DNA of 64,000 nt from Paenirhodobacter enshiensis (GTDB lineage: Bacteria > Pseudomonadota > Alphaproteobacteria > Rhodobacterales > Rhodobacteraceae). Position 1 is the first letter of the stretch. Every line of letters begins with the position of its first letter. The notes under the pieces are model-generated. The model had not been told where the DNA came from. It did not search any database and was given only the letters and a program-made list of their open reading frames with translations. Below, piece by piece: positions 52,041 to 59,895 of the stretch. Location of the stretch: NCBI RefSeq assembly GCF_000740785.1, contig NZ_JFZB01000009.1, positions 1-64,000 of the forward strand, read 5' to 3'. A program made the position numbers and the translations under genes.

Positions 52041-53048
52041 TCAGGGGGCCGGGGACGGCGGATCGCTTTCGCCGCGGCCGGCCATCCTTGCGGGGCCGAA
52101 GGCCTGACGGTAGGCGGCAGGCGTCATTCCGGTGAGCTTGTGAAAGCTTTTGCGGAAGGCGGCGACGTCGGCATAGCCGACCGTCCAGGCGATGCGGTCG
52201 ATCGCATCCTGCCCGTTTTCCAGTTCCGAACGCGCCCTGGCGATGCGCACCTGTTGCACGTAGGTCCGGGGCCGGTAGCCGGTCGCGGCGGTGAACCGGC
52301 GCAGAAAGGTGCGTTCGGTCAGCCCGGCGATGTCGTTCAATTCGCCTTGCGGCAGGGCCTCGGCGGAATGGGCGTGAATGTGGTGCTGTGCGCGTCGGAT
52401 CGCCTCGTCGCCATGATCGAGGCGAGGAATGAAGCTGGCATAAGGGCGCTGGCTGCTGCGCGGCGGGTCGACCAGCAGGAAGCGTGCCGTCGCCAGCATG
52501 GCCGTTGGGCCGAGGAGCCGCTCGACCAGCGTCAGCCCGAGATCGGTCCAGGCGAGGATGCCGCCCGCGGTCACGATATCGCCCTCGTCGAGCACCATAT
52601 GCTCCGCGGCGAGGCGGATCTCGGGGAAGCGCCGGGCGAGCTGTTCGGCAAAAGCCCAGTGAGTGGTGGCGCGGCGGCGGTTCAGCAGGCCCGTCTCGGC
52701 CAGAACGAAGGCTCCCGCGCAGACCGAGCACAGCGTCGTTCCTCCGGCATGGCAATTCAGCAGCCATTCGGCGCGGGCGGGCTGCGGCTGCATGTGCGCG
52801 GGCATCACGATGCTCGGCGGCGCGATGACATGGGTCAGACGATGCCCCTCGGCGGGGTGACTGTCCCAGACCGGGGCCACGCCGCTCGCATCCGCTTGCC
52901 AATGCGAGACGCGGATATGGCGGTCAGGGTGGCCCGACCAGTCGCTTGCGATGCGAAACAGGTCCGTCAGCCCGTGCACTGCCGATAGCTGGCAATCGGG
53001 ATAGATCAGCAGGCCGATTTCGGCGACCGGGGGCGGCGGGGGCGTCAT
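52041..53048 (-). CDS. GlxA-family transcriptional regulator (DJ-1/PfpI plus AraC domains)
   Basis: A 335-residue two-domain regulator. The N-terminal DJ-1/PfpI-like domain (about 8-190) has TLCSVCAGAFVLAETGLLNR, the pseudo-nucleophile elbow of GlxA/FtrA proteins. The C-terminal AraC domain (about 220-320) has two helix-turn-helix motifs, ending with WTVGYADVAAFRKSFHKLTG and MTPAAYRQAFG. It is divergent from a chloroperoxidase-like gene, which it may control. The ATG at 53048 is chosen because the domain begins a few residues later; longer readings are shadow sequence. Confidence 0.9.
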   Translation of the reverse strand: MTPPPPPVAEIGLLIYPDCQLSAVHGLTDLFRIASDWSGHPDRHIRVSHWQADASGVAPVWDSHPAEGHRLTHVIAPPSIVMPAHMQPQPARAEWLLNCHAGGTTLCSVCAGAFVLAETGLLNRRRATTHWAFAEQLARRFPEIRLAAEHMVLDEGDIVTAGGILAWTDLGLTLVERLLGPTAMLATARFLLVDPPRSSQRPYASFIPRLDHGDEAIRRAQHHIHAHSAEALPQGELNDIAGLTERTFLRRFTAATGYRPRTYVQQVRIARARSELENGQDAIDRIAWTVGYADVAAFRKSFHKLTGMTPAAYRQAFGPARMAGRGESDPPSPAP

Positions 53049-53252
53049 TGTCCGTTTTGCCTCTGTTCTTGTCAGATCCGCCACGCGCCGACGGCCACCG
53101 TTCGAGGTAGTCCTGGTCGGGTCGAAACCAAGAGCGCAGGCCAAGCAAATCGCACTCACCCGCCGCCATCTGCCGATCTCCGCCGCGGCGGAGAGCCTCG
53201 CGGGGGGGGCGGGTGCCAGTCTGCCCTCGCCACACCGGAAGGAGTCTTCACA

Positions 53253-54089
53253 ATGGGCTATGTCACCACGACCGATGGCGTCGCGATCTTTTACAAGGAT
53301 TGGGGGCCGAAGGACGCGCAACCGGTCATGTTCCATCATGGCTGGCCACTGAGTTCAGACGACTGGGATGCGCAGATGCTGTTCTTTCTGTCGCAGGGCT
53401 ACCGCGTCATTGCACATGACCGCCGCGGGCACGGCCGTTCGGCCCAGGTCCCGGAGGGCCATGACATGGACCATTACGCCGCCGATGCCTTCGCCGTGGT
53501 CGAGGCCCTCGACCTGCACCGGGTGATCCATATCGGTCACTCGACCGGTGGCGGGGAGGTGGCACGCTATGTCGCCCGCTATGGCGAGCCCGCGGGCCGC
53601 GTCGACAGGGCGGTGCTGGTCTCGGCGGTGCCGCCGCTGATGCTCCGGACTGCCGCCAACCCCGAGGGCCTGCCGGTCGAGGTCTTCGACGGTTTTCGCA
53701 CGGCACTGGCCGCGAACCGGGCGCAGTTCTTCCACGACGTGCCCGCCGGCCCGTTTTACGGCTTCAACCGCGACGGGGCGACGGTTCTCGAAGGGGTCGT
53801 TCAGAACTGGTGGCGGCAGGGCATGATGGGCAGCGCCAAGGCTCACTATGACGGGATCAGGGCCTTTTCGGAAACCGATCAGACCGAGGATCTCAGGGCG
53901 ATCACCGTGCCGACGCTGGTCCTGCATGGCGAGGACGACCAGATCGTGCCGATCCACGACGCGGCGCTGAAGTCGATCGGGCTGTTGCGAAACGGCACGC
54001 TGAAGACCTATCCGGGCTTCTCGCACGGGATGCTGACCATCAATGCCGGGGTGTTGAACGCGGATCTGCTCGCCTTCGCCAGGGCCTGA
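53253..54089 (+). CDS. Alpha/beta hydrolase, non-haem chloroperoxidase type
   Basis: A 278-residue hydrolase of the cofactor-free haloperoxidase/esterase group. FHHGWPLSSDDWDAQMLFFL has the oxyanion Trp motif, HDRRGHGRS follows, and the nucleophile is in HIGHSTGGGEVARYVARYG (GHSTGGG, Ser near residue 96). The acid is in VLHGEDDQIVP and the His in YPGFSHGMLT. These enzymes are usually esterases or perhydrolases in vivo. AAGGAGTC precedes the ATG. It is divergent from the GlxA-like regulator. Confidence 0.9.
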   Translation: MGYVTTTDGVAIFYKDWGPKDAQPVMFHHGWPLSSDDWDAQMLFFLSQGYRVIAHDRRGHGRSAQVPEGHDMDHYAADAFAVVEALDLHRVIHIGHSTGGGEVARYVARYGEPAGRVDRAVLVSAVPPLMLRTAANPEGLPVEVFDGFRTALAANRAQFFHDVPAGPFYGFNRDGATVLEGVVQNWWRQGMMGSAKAHYDGIRAFSETDQTEDLRAITVPTLVLHGEDDQIVPIHDAALKSIGLLRNGTLKTYPGFSHGMLTINAGVLNADLLAFARA

Positions 54090-54269
54090 AGACCTCGCGG
54101 ATCGGGGACTGTCGACCGGCGCCGGTTCGCGTCCGTTGTCCGCCGGCCCGAGGCGGACGCGGATCGGCCGCCGGTCTTTCGGTGGCAAGGGGGCGCTTCC
54201 GGCCGGGGCGCGCGCGCCCCGGATCCCGGCCGGGGCCCGGCCCGCGACCGCGGTTCCGTGCGATGCCGG

Positions 54270-55934
54270 TCAGCTTGGGGGAAATGCCTCGTGCACGATT
54301 TCGCCCGCGCAGATCGTCAGCGCCGCGCGGCAGGCTGTGGCGCTGTCACGCAGCTTGCGCGGATCTCCCTCAAGCAGGACCAGATCCGCCGCCATCCCTG
54401 CGGCAATCCGCCCCCGGTCGGCCTCGGCGTGAAGCGCCTTCGCGCCGCCCTCGGTATAGGCGCGGATCACATCGGCGAAGGGCAGACGCTGATCGGGGAC
54501 ATCGGGCGCCCAGGGCTGGCGGCTCAGCGCGGCATGGATCGCGTTGAACGGCGAGAGCGGCGCCGTGGGCCAGTCGGTGCCAAAGGCAATGGTGGTGCCT
54601 TCGCGCGCAAGCGCCGCCCAGGGAAACGTGTCGCCCCAGCGGGCGCGGCCCATGATCGACACCGTGGGCTCAAGCGGCAGACCGCTCGACCCCGGCGGAT
54701 GCACCGGCTGCATCGAGGCGATCACCCCGAGTGCCGCGAGGCGCGGCCGGTCGTCGGGGTGCAGCATGTCGATATGCTCGATCCGGTGGCGGGCGTCGCG
54801 CGCGCCATTGGCGTTTCGCGCCGCCTCATAGCCGTCGAGCGCCAACCGCACCGCCGCATCGCCGACGCAATGGGTCTGGATCTGAAGTCCGGCCGCATCG
54901 GCCTGCCGGCAGATGTCGATGAAGGCCTCGCGGCGGAACAGCGGGTTTGAGCGAAACCCCGGCCGGCCGGGATAATCGTCGGTGCGAAATGCCGTCCAGG
55001 TGTCGAACACGCCATCGAGGAACATCTTGATCCGGCCGAAGGACAGTTTGCCCACCGGGGCGGAGCGGGCGGCGGCGATCATCTCGGCCACGCGCTCGGG
55101 GCCGTGCGAGGGGGCGATGCGCAAGGCCGCGCTGACCCGGATCGGCAGCGCGTCCGCGCGCGCCATCTCGCGCAGCAGATCGGCCTGATAGAGGTTGCCG
55201 TCCATGTTGACGGCGGTGGTGATGCCTTGCGCCGCGCAGGCATCGAGCGCGCGGCGCAGCGTTTTCATGTCGCGGGCGCGGGCGGCGGCATCGGGGGGCG
55301 TCGCGGGCTCGTCCCCGGCCATGGCAAGACCGTCGCGCCCGCCGGTCGCCGCGAAACGGCCGACGAGCTGCATCGCGCCGTCCTCGCGCAGCTCTCCCGT
55401 GGGCAGCCCGTCCGGGCCGATCACCACCTCGGCCCGTTCGAGGGCGGGGACATGATCCATCAGCCCGGCCAGCCTCAGCGCCGCGGTATTGGCGAAGGCG
55501 GTGTGCAGATCGACCGCCAGCATCAGGAACGGCTGATCGGGCACCATGCGGTCGAGCGCGTGCCGGTCGGGCCGGGTGCCGGGGCCGAGGACCTCGTAAT
55601 TCGCCGACCAGGCGCCGAGCAGCGGTTCCCCTTCGCGACCCTTGCGATAGGCGCTCAGCGCGCGGGCGAGCTGCTCTTCGGACTGCACTTCCAGCAGGTT
55701 GAGCTGATCGAGCGTCACGCCGCCCTGAAACAGATGCAGATGACTTTCGCAAAAGCCGGGCGCCAGAACCCGGCCCTGCGCGTCGATCCGGCGTGCTTCG
55801 GGGGCTGTGGGCAGGGTATCGGGCGCGCCGACATGGGCGATCCGACCGCCTTCGATGCGGACCGAGACGGCCTTGCCGCTCAGCACGTCGCGGGCGTTGA
55901 CGATGTCGAGGGTCTGGATGGGCGGCTTGGGCAT
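54270..55934 (-). CDS. Amidohydrolase family protein (YtcJ-like)
   Basis: A 554-residue metal-dependent hydrolase of the amidohydrolase_3/YtcJ group. The metal ligands begin with FCESHLHLFQGGVTLD (HxH, near residue 61), later histidines lie in QIQTHCVGDAAV and HRIEHIDMLHP, and the last acid in IAFGTDWPTAPLSPF. Members act on cyclic amides, imides or formamides; the substrate is unknown. It is the last gene of the minus-strand catabolic block, 59 bases after the binding-protein gene and behind a hairpin. I start at 55934, where MPKPPIQTLDIVNA fits the family. Confidence 0.87.
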   Translation of the reverse strand: MPKPPIQTLDIVNARDVLSGKAVSVRIEGGRIAHVGAPDTLPTAPEARRIDAQGRVLAPGFCESHLHLFQGGVTLDQLNLLEVQSEEQLARALSAYRKGREGEPLLGAWSANYEVLGPGTRPDRHALDRMVPDQPFLMLAVDLHTAFANTAALRLAGLMDHVPALERAEVVIGPDGLPTGELREDGAMQLVGRFAATGGRDGLAMAGDEPATPPDAAARARDMKTLRRALDACAAQGITTAVNMDGNLYQADLLREMARADALPIRVSAALRIAPSHGPERVAEMIAAARSAPVGKLSFGRIKMFLDGVFDTWTAFRTDDYPGRPGFRSNPLFRREAFIDICRQADAAGLQIQTHCVGDAAVRLALDGYEAARNANGARDARHRIEHIDMLHPDDRPRLAALGVIASMQPVHPPGSSGLPLEPTVSIMGRARWGDTFPWAALAREGTTIAFGTDWPTAPLSPFNAIHAALSRQPWAPDVPDQRLPFADVIRAYTEGGAKALHAEADRGRIAAGMAADLVLLEGDPRKLRDSATACRAALTICAGEIVHEAFPPS

Positions 55935-55960
55935 GAGGCAGTCTTTCGGGGAAAGGAGAG

Positions 55961-55987
55961 GCCCCGCCCGGAAGAACCGGGCGGGGC
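55961..55987 (-). terminator. Intercistronic hairpin after the binding-protein gene
   Basis: GCCCCGCCCGG (55961-55971) pairs perfectly with CCGGGCGGGGC (55977-55987). No T run follows on the minus strand, so it may protect the upstream message or reduce read-through into the amidohydrolase gene. Confidence 0.6.
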
Positions 55988-55993
55988 AGAGGG

Positions 55994-57013
55994 TTATTGC
56001 AGCAGGTCGGTCCAGACCTTGGTCACCAGATCCTGCGCGGCGGGCGAGCAGGCCTGAGCGAATTTCACCGGCACGCTCGGGAAGATCTCGGGCGCATTCT
56101 GGGGGGTGTATTTCGCCTTCGCCGGGTCGATCTTCATCGGCGAGGCGTGCGAGTAGAAATTCGCCTGTTCGGTGGCGTTTTCGGTCGTCGACATGAAGTC
56201 GATGAACTTCTTCGCGGCCGCGACGTGCTCTGCCCCCTTCGGCACGACGAAGCTGTCGAGCCAGCCGACCAGACCTTCCTTCGGCATGGCGTATTCGACC
56301 GGGGCGCCCTCGGTGCGCGCCTTCAGCTCTTCGCCGTCCCACCAGAAATGCGCCGCGACTTCGCCGCCGGCGAGGCTGTTCGAGATGTTGTCCGAGCTGT
56401 AGGTGGCGACCGCCGGCTTCTGCGCCTTGAGCAGGTCATAGACCTTCTTCATCTCGGCCTTGTCCTCGGTGCAGAACGGCACGCCGAGGTAGATCTCGGC
56501 CGCGCTCACCACCTCGTCGGGGGCGCCCATCATGCCGATCTTGCCCTTCAGATCGGCGCCCGGCTCGAACAGCACCTTCCAGCTGTCGACCGGCCCCTTG
56601 TAGAGGGTGCGGTTGACCGCGAAGCCCGCGGTGCCATAGGCGACGGGGATCGAGTAATCGTTCTTCGGGTCCCACCACTGGTGCTTCCACTTGTCCTCGA
56701 GGTTCGAGAAGGCGGGCATGTCCGCGGCGTCGATGTCCTCGAGCAGCCCCTGGTCGATCATGATCTTCACGAAATGCTGCGAGGGGGTCACGAGGTCATA
56801 ACCCGAGGCGCCCGATTGCAGCTTGGTCAGCGCGTCCTCGTTCGAGGTGTAGCTCGACACGTTGACGGTGATGCCGGTGTCCTTCTCGAACTTCTGGATC
56901 AGATCGGGCGAGATCGAATCCGCCCAGGTGTAGAGGTTCAGCGTCTCGGCGCCGGCGGGGAGGGCGAGGCCGAGGCTCAGCGCGGTGCCGAGCATCAGGG
57001 AGGTCTTGGTCAT
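55994..57013 (-). CDS. potD: Polyamine-type ABC transporter substrate-binding protein
   Basis: A 339-residue periplasmic binding protein. A signal peptide covers residues 1-22 (MTKTSLMLGTALSLGLALPA, cleavage likely after AGA). The mature protein begins TLNLYTWADSISPDLIQKFE, the PotD/PotF-like start, and contains YDLVTPSQHFVKIMIDQGLL and the pocket region DYSIPVAYGTAGFAVNR. The gene symbol reflects family and position, not proven ligand: spermidine, putrescine, opines and betaines are possible. It follows potC by 74 bases. Confidence 0.86.
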   Translation of the reverse strand: MTKTSLMLGTALSLGLALPAGAETLNLYTWADSISPDLIQKFEKDTGITVNVSSYTSNEDALTKLQSGASGYDLVTPSQHFVKIMIDQGLLEDIDAADMPAFSNLEDKWKHQWWDPKNDYSIPVAYGTAGFAVNRTLYKGPVDSWKVLFEPGADLKGKIGMMGAPDEVVSAAEIYLGVPFCTEDKAEMKKVYDLLKAQKPAVATYSSDNISNSLAGGEVAAHFWWDGEELKARTEGAPVEYAMPKEGLVGWLDSFVVPKGAEHVAAAKKFIDFMSTTENATEQANFYSHASPMKIDPAKAKYTPQNAPEIFPSVPVKFAQACSPAAQDLVTKVWTDLLQ

Positions 57014-57087
57014 GGATCTGTCTCCTGTTGGATCTTGTTTTGCGGGTCGTGGTCATCCGCTCCCGGCGGGCGGGGGCGGTATCGGGC

Positions 57088-57891
57088 TCAGGGATCGCGC
57101 CGCATCGCGCGCATCGACAGCACCAGCGCGGCGCTGGCCAGCACCAGCGACAGCACGATCAGCAGCGTCGAGATCGCGTTCAGCTCGGGCGAGGCGCTCT
57201 TCTTGATGAGGCTGAAGAAATACACCGGCAGCGTGGTGGTGCCGCCCGTGGCGAGCATGTTCGAGGTGATGAAATCGTCCATCGAGATCACGAAGGACAG
57301 CATCGCCCCCGAGAACACGCCGGGCAGGATCAGCGGCAGTGTCACGCGGCGAAACGCGGTCAGGGGCTTCGCGTAAAGATCCTGCGCCGCCTCTTCGTAA
57401 TCGGTGCTCATGCCCTGCAGCCGGGCGCGGATCGGCAGGAAGGCGAAGGGCGTGCAGAAGGTGCTGTGGGCGACGATCAGCCGGGTCATTCCATCCGCGA
57501 GACCGAGCTGCGAGAACAGGATCAGCGTCGCCACCGCGAGCACGATCTCGGGCAGCAGCAGCGGCAGGTTGACCACGGTTTCCGACAGCTTCGCGCCGCG
57601 CATCGTCGGGTTGCGGCTGAGCACCATCGCCGCCATCAGCGCGACGGTTGTCGCGATGGCGGTCGCGACGACCGCCACGATCAGCGAGGTCCGCACCGCA
57701 TCGAGCAGCGGCCCGTTGTCGAGCGCGGCGCGATACCATTTCAGCGAGAACCCGGTCCAGACCGAGACGATGCGGTTCTCGTTGAACGACAGCCAGATCA
57801 CCACCGCGATCGGGGCATAGAGCCACAGGAAGAACAGCACCGTCACCGTGCCGAAGCCCGGATAGCGACGGATGTCATGGGATTTCTTCAT
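57088..57891 (-). CDS. potC: ABC transporter permease (PotC type)
   Basis: A 267-residue permease with six helices. FGTVTVLFFLWLYAPIAVVI starts helix one, and the EAA loop EEAAQDLYAKPLTAFRRVTL (near residue 175) contacts the ATPase. SFVISMDDFITSNMLATGG is the PotC/PotI hallmark, with the acidic pair of polyamine permeases. It overlaps potB by four bases (ATGA). The operon order is potA-potB-potC-potD on the minus strand. Confidence 0.9.
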   Translation of the reverse strand: MKKSHDIRRYPGFGTVTVLFFLWLYAPIAVVIWLSFNENRIVSVWTGFSLKWYRAALDNGPLLDAVRTSLIVAVVATAIATTVALMAAMVLSRNPTMRGAKLSETVVNLPLLLPEIVLAVATLILFSQLGLADGMTRLIVAHSTFCTPFAFLPIRARLQGMSTDYEEAAQDLYAKPLTAFRRVTLPLILPGVFSGAMLSFVISMDDFITSNMLATGGTTTLPVYFFSLIKKSASPELNAISTLLIVLSLVLASAALVLSMRAMRRDP

Positions 57892-58757
57892 GCCTCGGCC
57901 TCCCGCTTGTGCCCGGCGCGCAGCGCGTTGACGATCAGCACCCCCATCACCAGCGCCATCAGCACCAGCGCGATGGCCGCGCCGAACGGCCAGTTGCGGG
58001 CGCTGCCGAACTGCGTCTGGATCAGCGTGCCCATGGTGATCTGCTTGCCGCCGCCCAGAAGCATCGGTTCGAGCACGGTGCCGAGCGCGGGCACGAAGAC
58101 CAGGATCGCCCCCGCCGCGAGCCCCGGCCAGGCGAGCGGCACGATCACCCGCCGCGCCGTCGTCCAGCGGCTGGCGTAAAGATCGGCGCCCGCTTCCAGC
58201 AGTGCCGGATCGAGCTTCTCGATCGCGGCGAAGACCGGCAGCACCATCAGCGGGATATAGCTGTAGACCATGCCGATCAGCATCGCGGTCGGGGTGAACA
58301 GCAGCGATCCCTCGCCGCCGAGGAACTGCCACAGCCGCCCGCCGAACCCGTCATTGCCGAGGATGATGAGCCAGGCATAGACCCGCACGATCATCGACAC
58401 CCAGAACGGCAGCGTCACCAGATAGATCAGCAGCGCCTTCGCCCGCGGCCCGCGCGTCGCGATGACATAGGCGACGGGCAGCGCCAGCGCCATGCAGATC
58501 GCCGTGGTGATCAGCGCCAGCAGCACGGTCCGGCCGATGATGAGCACGTATTTCGGATCGAATTCCAGCTCGTCCGACCAGCCGGCGGTGAACAGGATGT
58601 CGCGATAGGGCGCGAGGGTGAAATCCCACTCGAACCCGCCATAGGCGCCGCGTTTGGCCACCGAGACCAGCGCGACGATCACCAGAGGCGCGAGCAGCGT
58701 CACCGCCATCAGCACCCAGGCGGGGACCAGACCCCAGAAGCGGAACCCCCGCCTCAT
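57888..58757 (-). CDS. potB: ABC transporter permease (PotB type)
   Basis: A 289-residue permease with six helices. FWGLVPAWVLMAVTLLAPLV is helix one, then LPFWVSMIVRVYAWLIILGN follows as in PotB, and the EAA loop is LLEAGADLYASRWTTARRVI (near residue 195). It overlaps potA and potC by four bases each. The large first periplasmic loop (about residues 37-75) is typical of the B subunit. Confidence 0.9.
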   Translation of the reverse strand: MRRGFRFWGLVPAWVLMAVTLLAPLVIVALVSVAKRGAYGGFEWDFTLAPYRDILFTAGWSDELEFDPKYVLIIGRTVLLALITTAICMALALPVAYVIATRGPRAKALLIYLVTLPFWVSMIVRVYAWLIILGNDGFGGRLWQFLGGEGSLLFTPTAMLIGMVYSYIPLMVLPVFAAIEKLDPALLEAGADLYASRWTTARRVIVPLAWPGLAAGAILVFVPALGTVLEPMLLGGGKQITMGTLIQTQFGSARNWPFGAAIALVLMALVMGVLIVNALRAGHKREAEA

Positions 58758-59827
58758 TGGCCGAGCACCCGCGCCGAACCCGCCACGATGCCAAGCCGCA
58801 CCTGCTGGCCGATGGCGTAGCTTTCGGCCTGCGACAGGGCGTTGCGCCGCGACACCCGCAGCACGGCGCCCCGGGTTTCGACGGTGTAATGGGTGAAGCC
58901 GCCCATGTAGTTGCGCGCCGTCACCGTGCCGGCGATGATCTCGCCCGCCGCCTGATCCTCGATGCCGATCTTCTCGGGGCGCAGCGACAGCGTGGCCTTG
59001 CCCGGGCCGCTCACGCCTTTCTGCGCCGCCTCGATCTCGATCCCCATCGGGGTGCGCACGCGGGCGCGGGGGCCGTCGACCGAGAGCACCTCGACATCGA
59101 GGAAATTGGTCGCGCCGATGAAATCCGCGACGAAGCGGTTCTCGGGCTCCTCGTAGATCTCGGAGGGGGTGCCGAGCTGCTGGATCCTTCCCTCGCCGAG
59201 CACGCAGATCCGGTCCGACATGTCGAGCGCCTCGTCCTGATCGTGGGTGACGAAGATGAAGGTGATGCCGGTCTGGCGCTGCAAGGTGCGCAGCTCGTCG
59301 CGCATCGCCTGACGCAGCTTCAGATCGAGCGCCGAGAGCGGCTCGTCGAGCAGCAGCACCTGCGGCTCGGGTGCCAGCGCGCGGGCGAGCGCGATGCGCT
59401 GACGCTGCCCGCCCGAGAGCTGCGCGGGCTTGCGTTTCGCGAAAGGTGTCATGTGGACGAGTTCGAGCATCTCGGCCACGCGCGCCTTGCGCCGCGCCTT
59501 GTCCCAGCCGAGGTTCTCCAGCCCGAAGGCGATGTTCTGTTCGAGCGTCATGTGCGGGAACAGCGCATAGCTCTGGAACACCGTGTTCACCCGGCGCTTG
59601 TGCGGCGGCAGGGTGCCGATCTCGGTGCCGAACAGGCTGATCGAGCCGGTGCTCGGGATGTCGAAGCCTGCGATCATCCGCAGCAGCGTGGTCTTGCCGC
59701 AGCCCGAGGGGCCCAGAAGGGTGAAGAATTCGTTTTCATGGATGGTGAAGCTCACCTCCTTCAGCGCCTGATAATCGCCGAAGGATTTGCTGACCTTGAA
59801 AACCTCGACCGCTTTTCCGCGTGTCAT
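58754..59827 (-). CDS. potA: ABC transporter ATP-binding protein (PotA type)
   Basis: A 357-residue ATPase. Walker A GPSGCGKTT (near residue 38), signature LSGGQRQRIALARAL, Walker B VLLLDEPLSALD and switch His in FVTHDQDEAL are intact. The C-terminal TOBE domain (about 265-355) includes LSLRPEKIGIEDQAAG and YMGGFTHYTVETRG. The start at 59827 gives the usual PotA N-terminus (KAVEVFKVSKSFGDYQAL). It follows the demethylase-like gene by 68 bases on the same strand, so uptake and oxidation may be co-expressed. Confidence 0.93.
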   Translation of the reverse strand: MTRGKAVEVFKVSKSFGDYQALKEVSFTIHENEFFTLLGPSGCGKTTLLRMIAGFDIPSTGSISLFGTEIGTLPPHKRRVNTVFQSYALFPHMTLEQNIAFGLENLGWDKARRKARVAEMLELVHMTPFAKRKPAQLSGGQRQRIALARALAPEPQVLLLDEPLSALDLKLRQAMRDELRTLQRQTGITFIFVTHDQDEALDMSDRICVLGEGRIQQLGTPSEIYEEPENRFVADFIGATNFLDVEVLSVDGPRARVRTPMGIEIEAAQKGVSGPGKATLSLRPEKIGIEDQAAGEIIAGTVTARNYMGGFTHYTVETRGAVLRVSRRNALSQAESYAIGQQVRLGIVAGSARVLGQ

Positions 59828-59895
59828 GTCGTTGCAGGCTCCCTCTGGGGTGGGGCCCGCCGCAGCGGGGTGCGACGGGCGGGGATGGGCTGGGG

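Noticed and set aside
54270-56342. 690-codon fusion of the amidohydrolase with upstream sequence
   Set aside because: The extra N-terminal part is a shadow of the binding-protein gene; the amidohydrolase starts at 55934.
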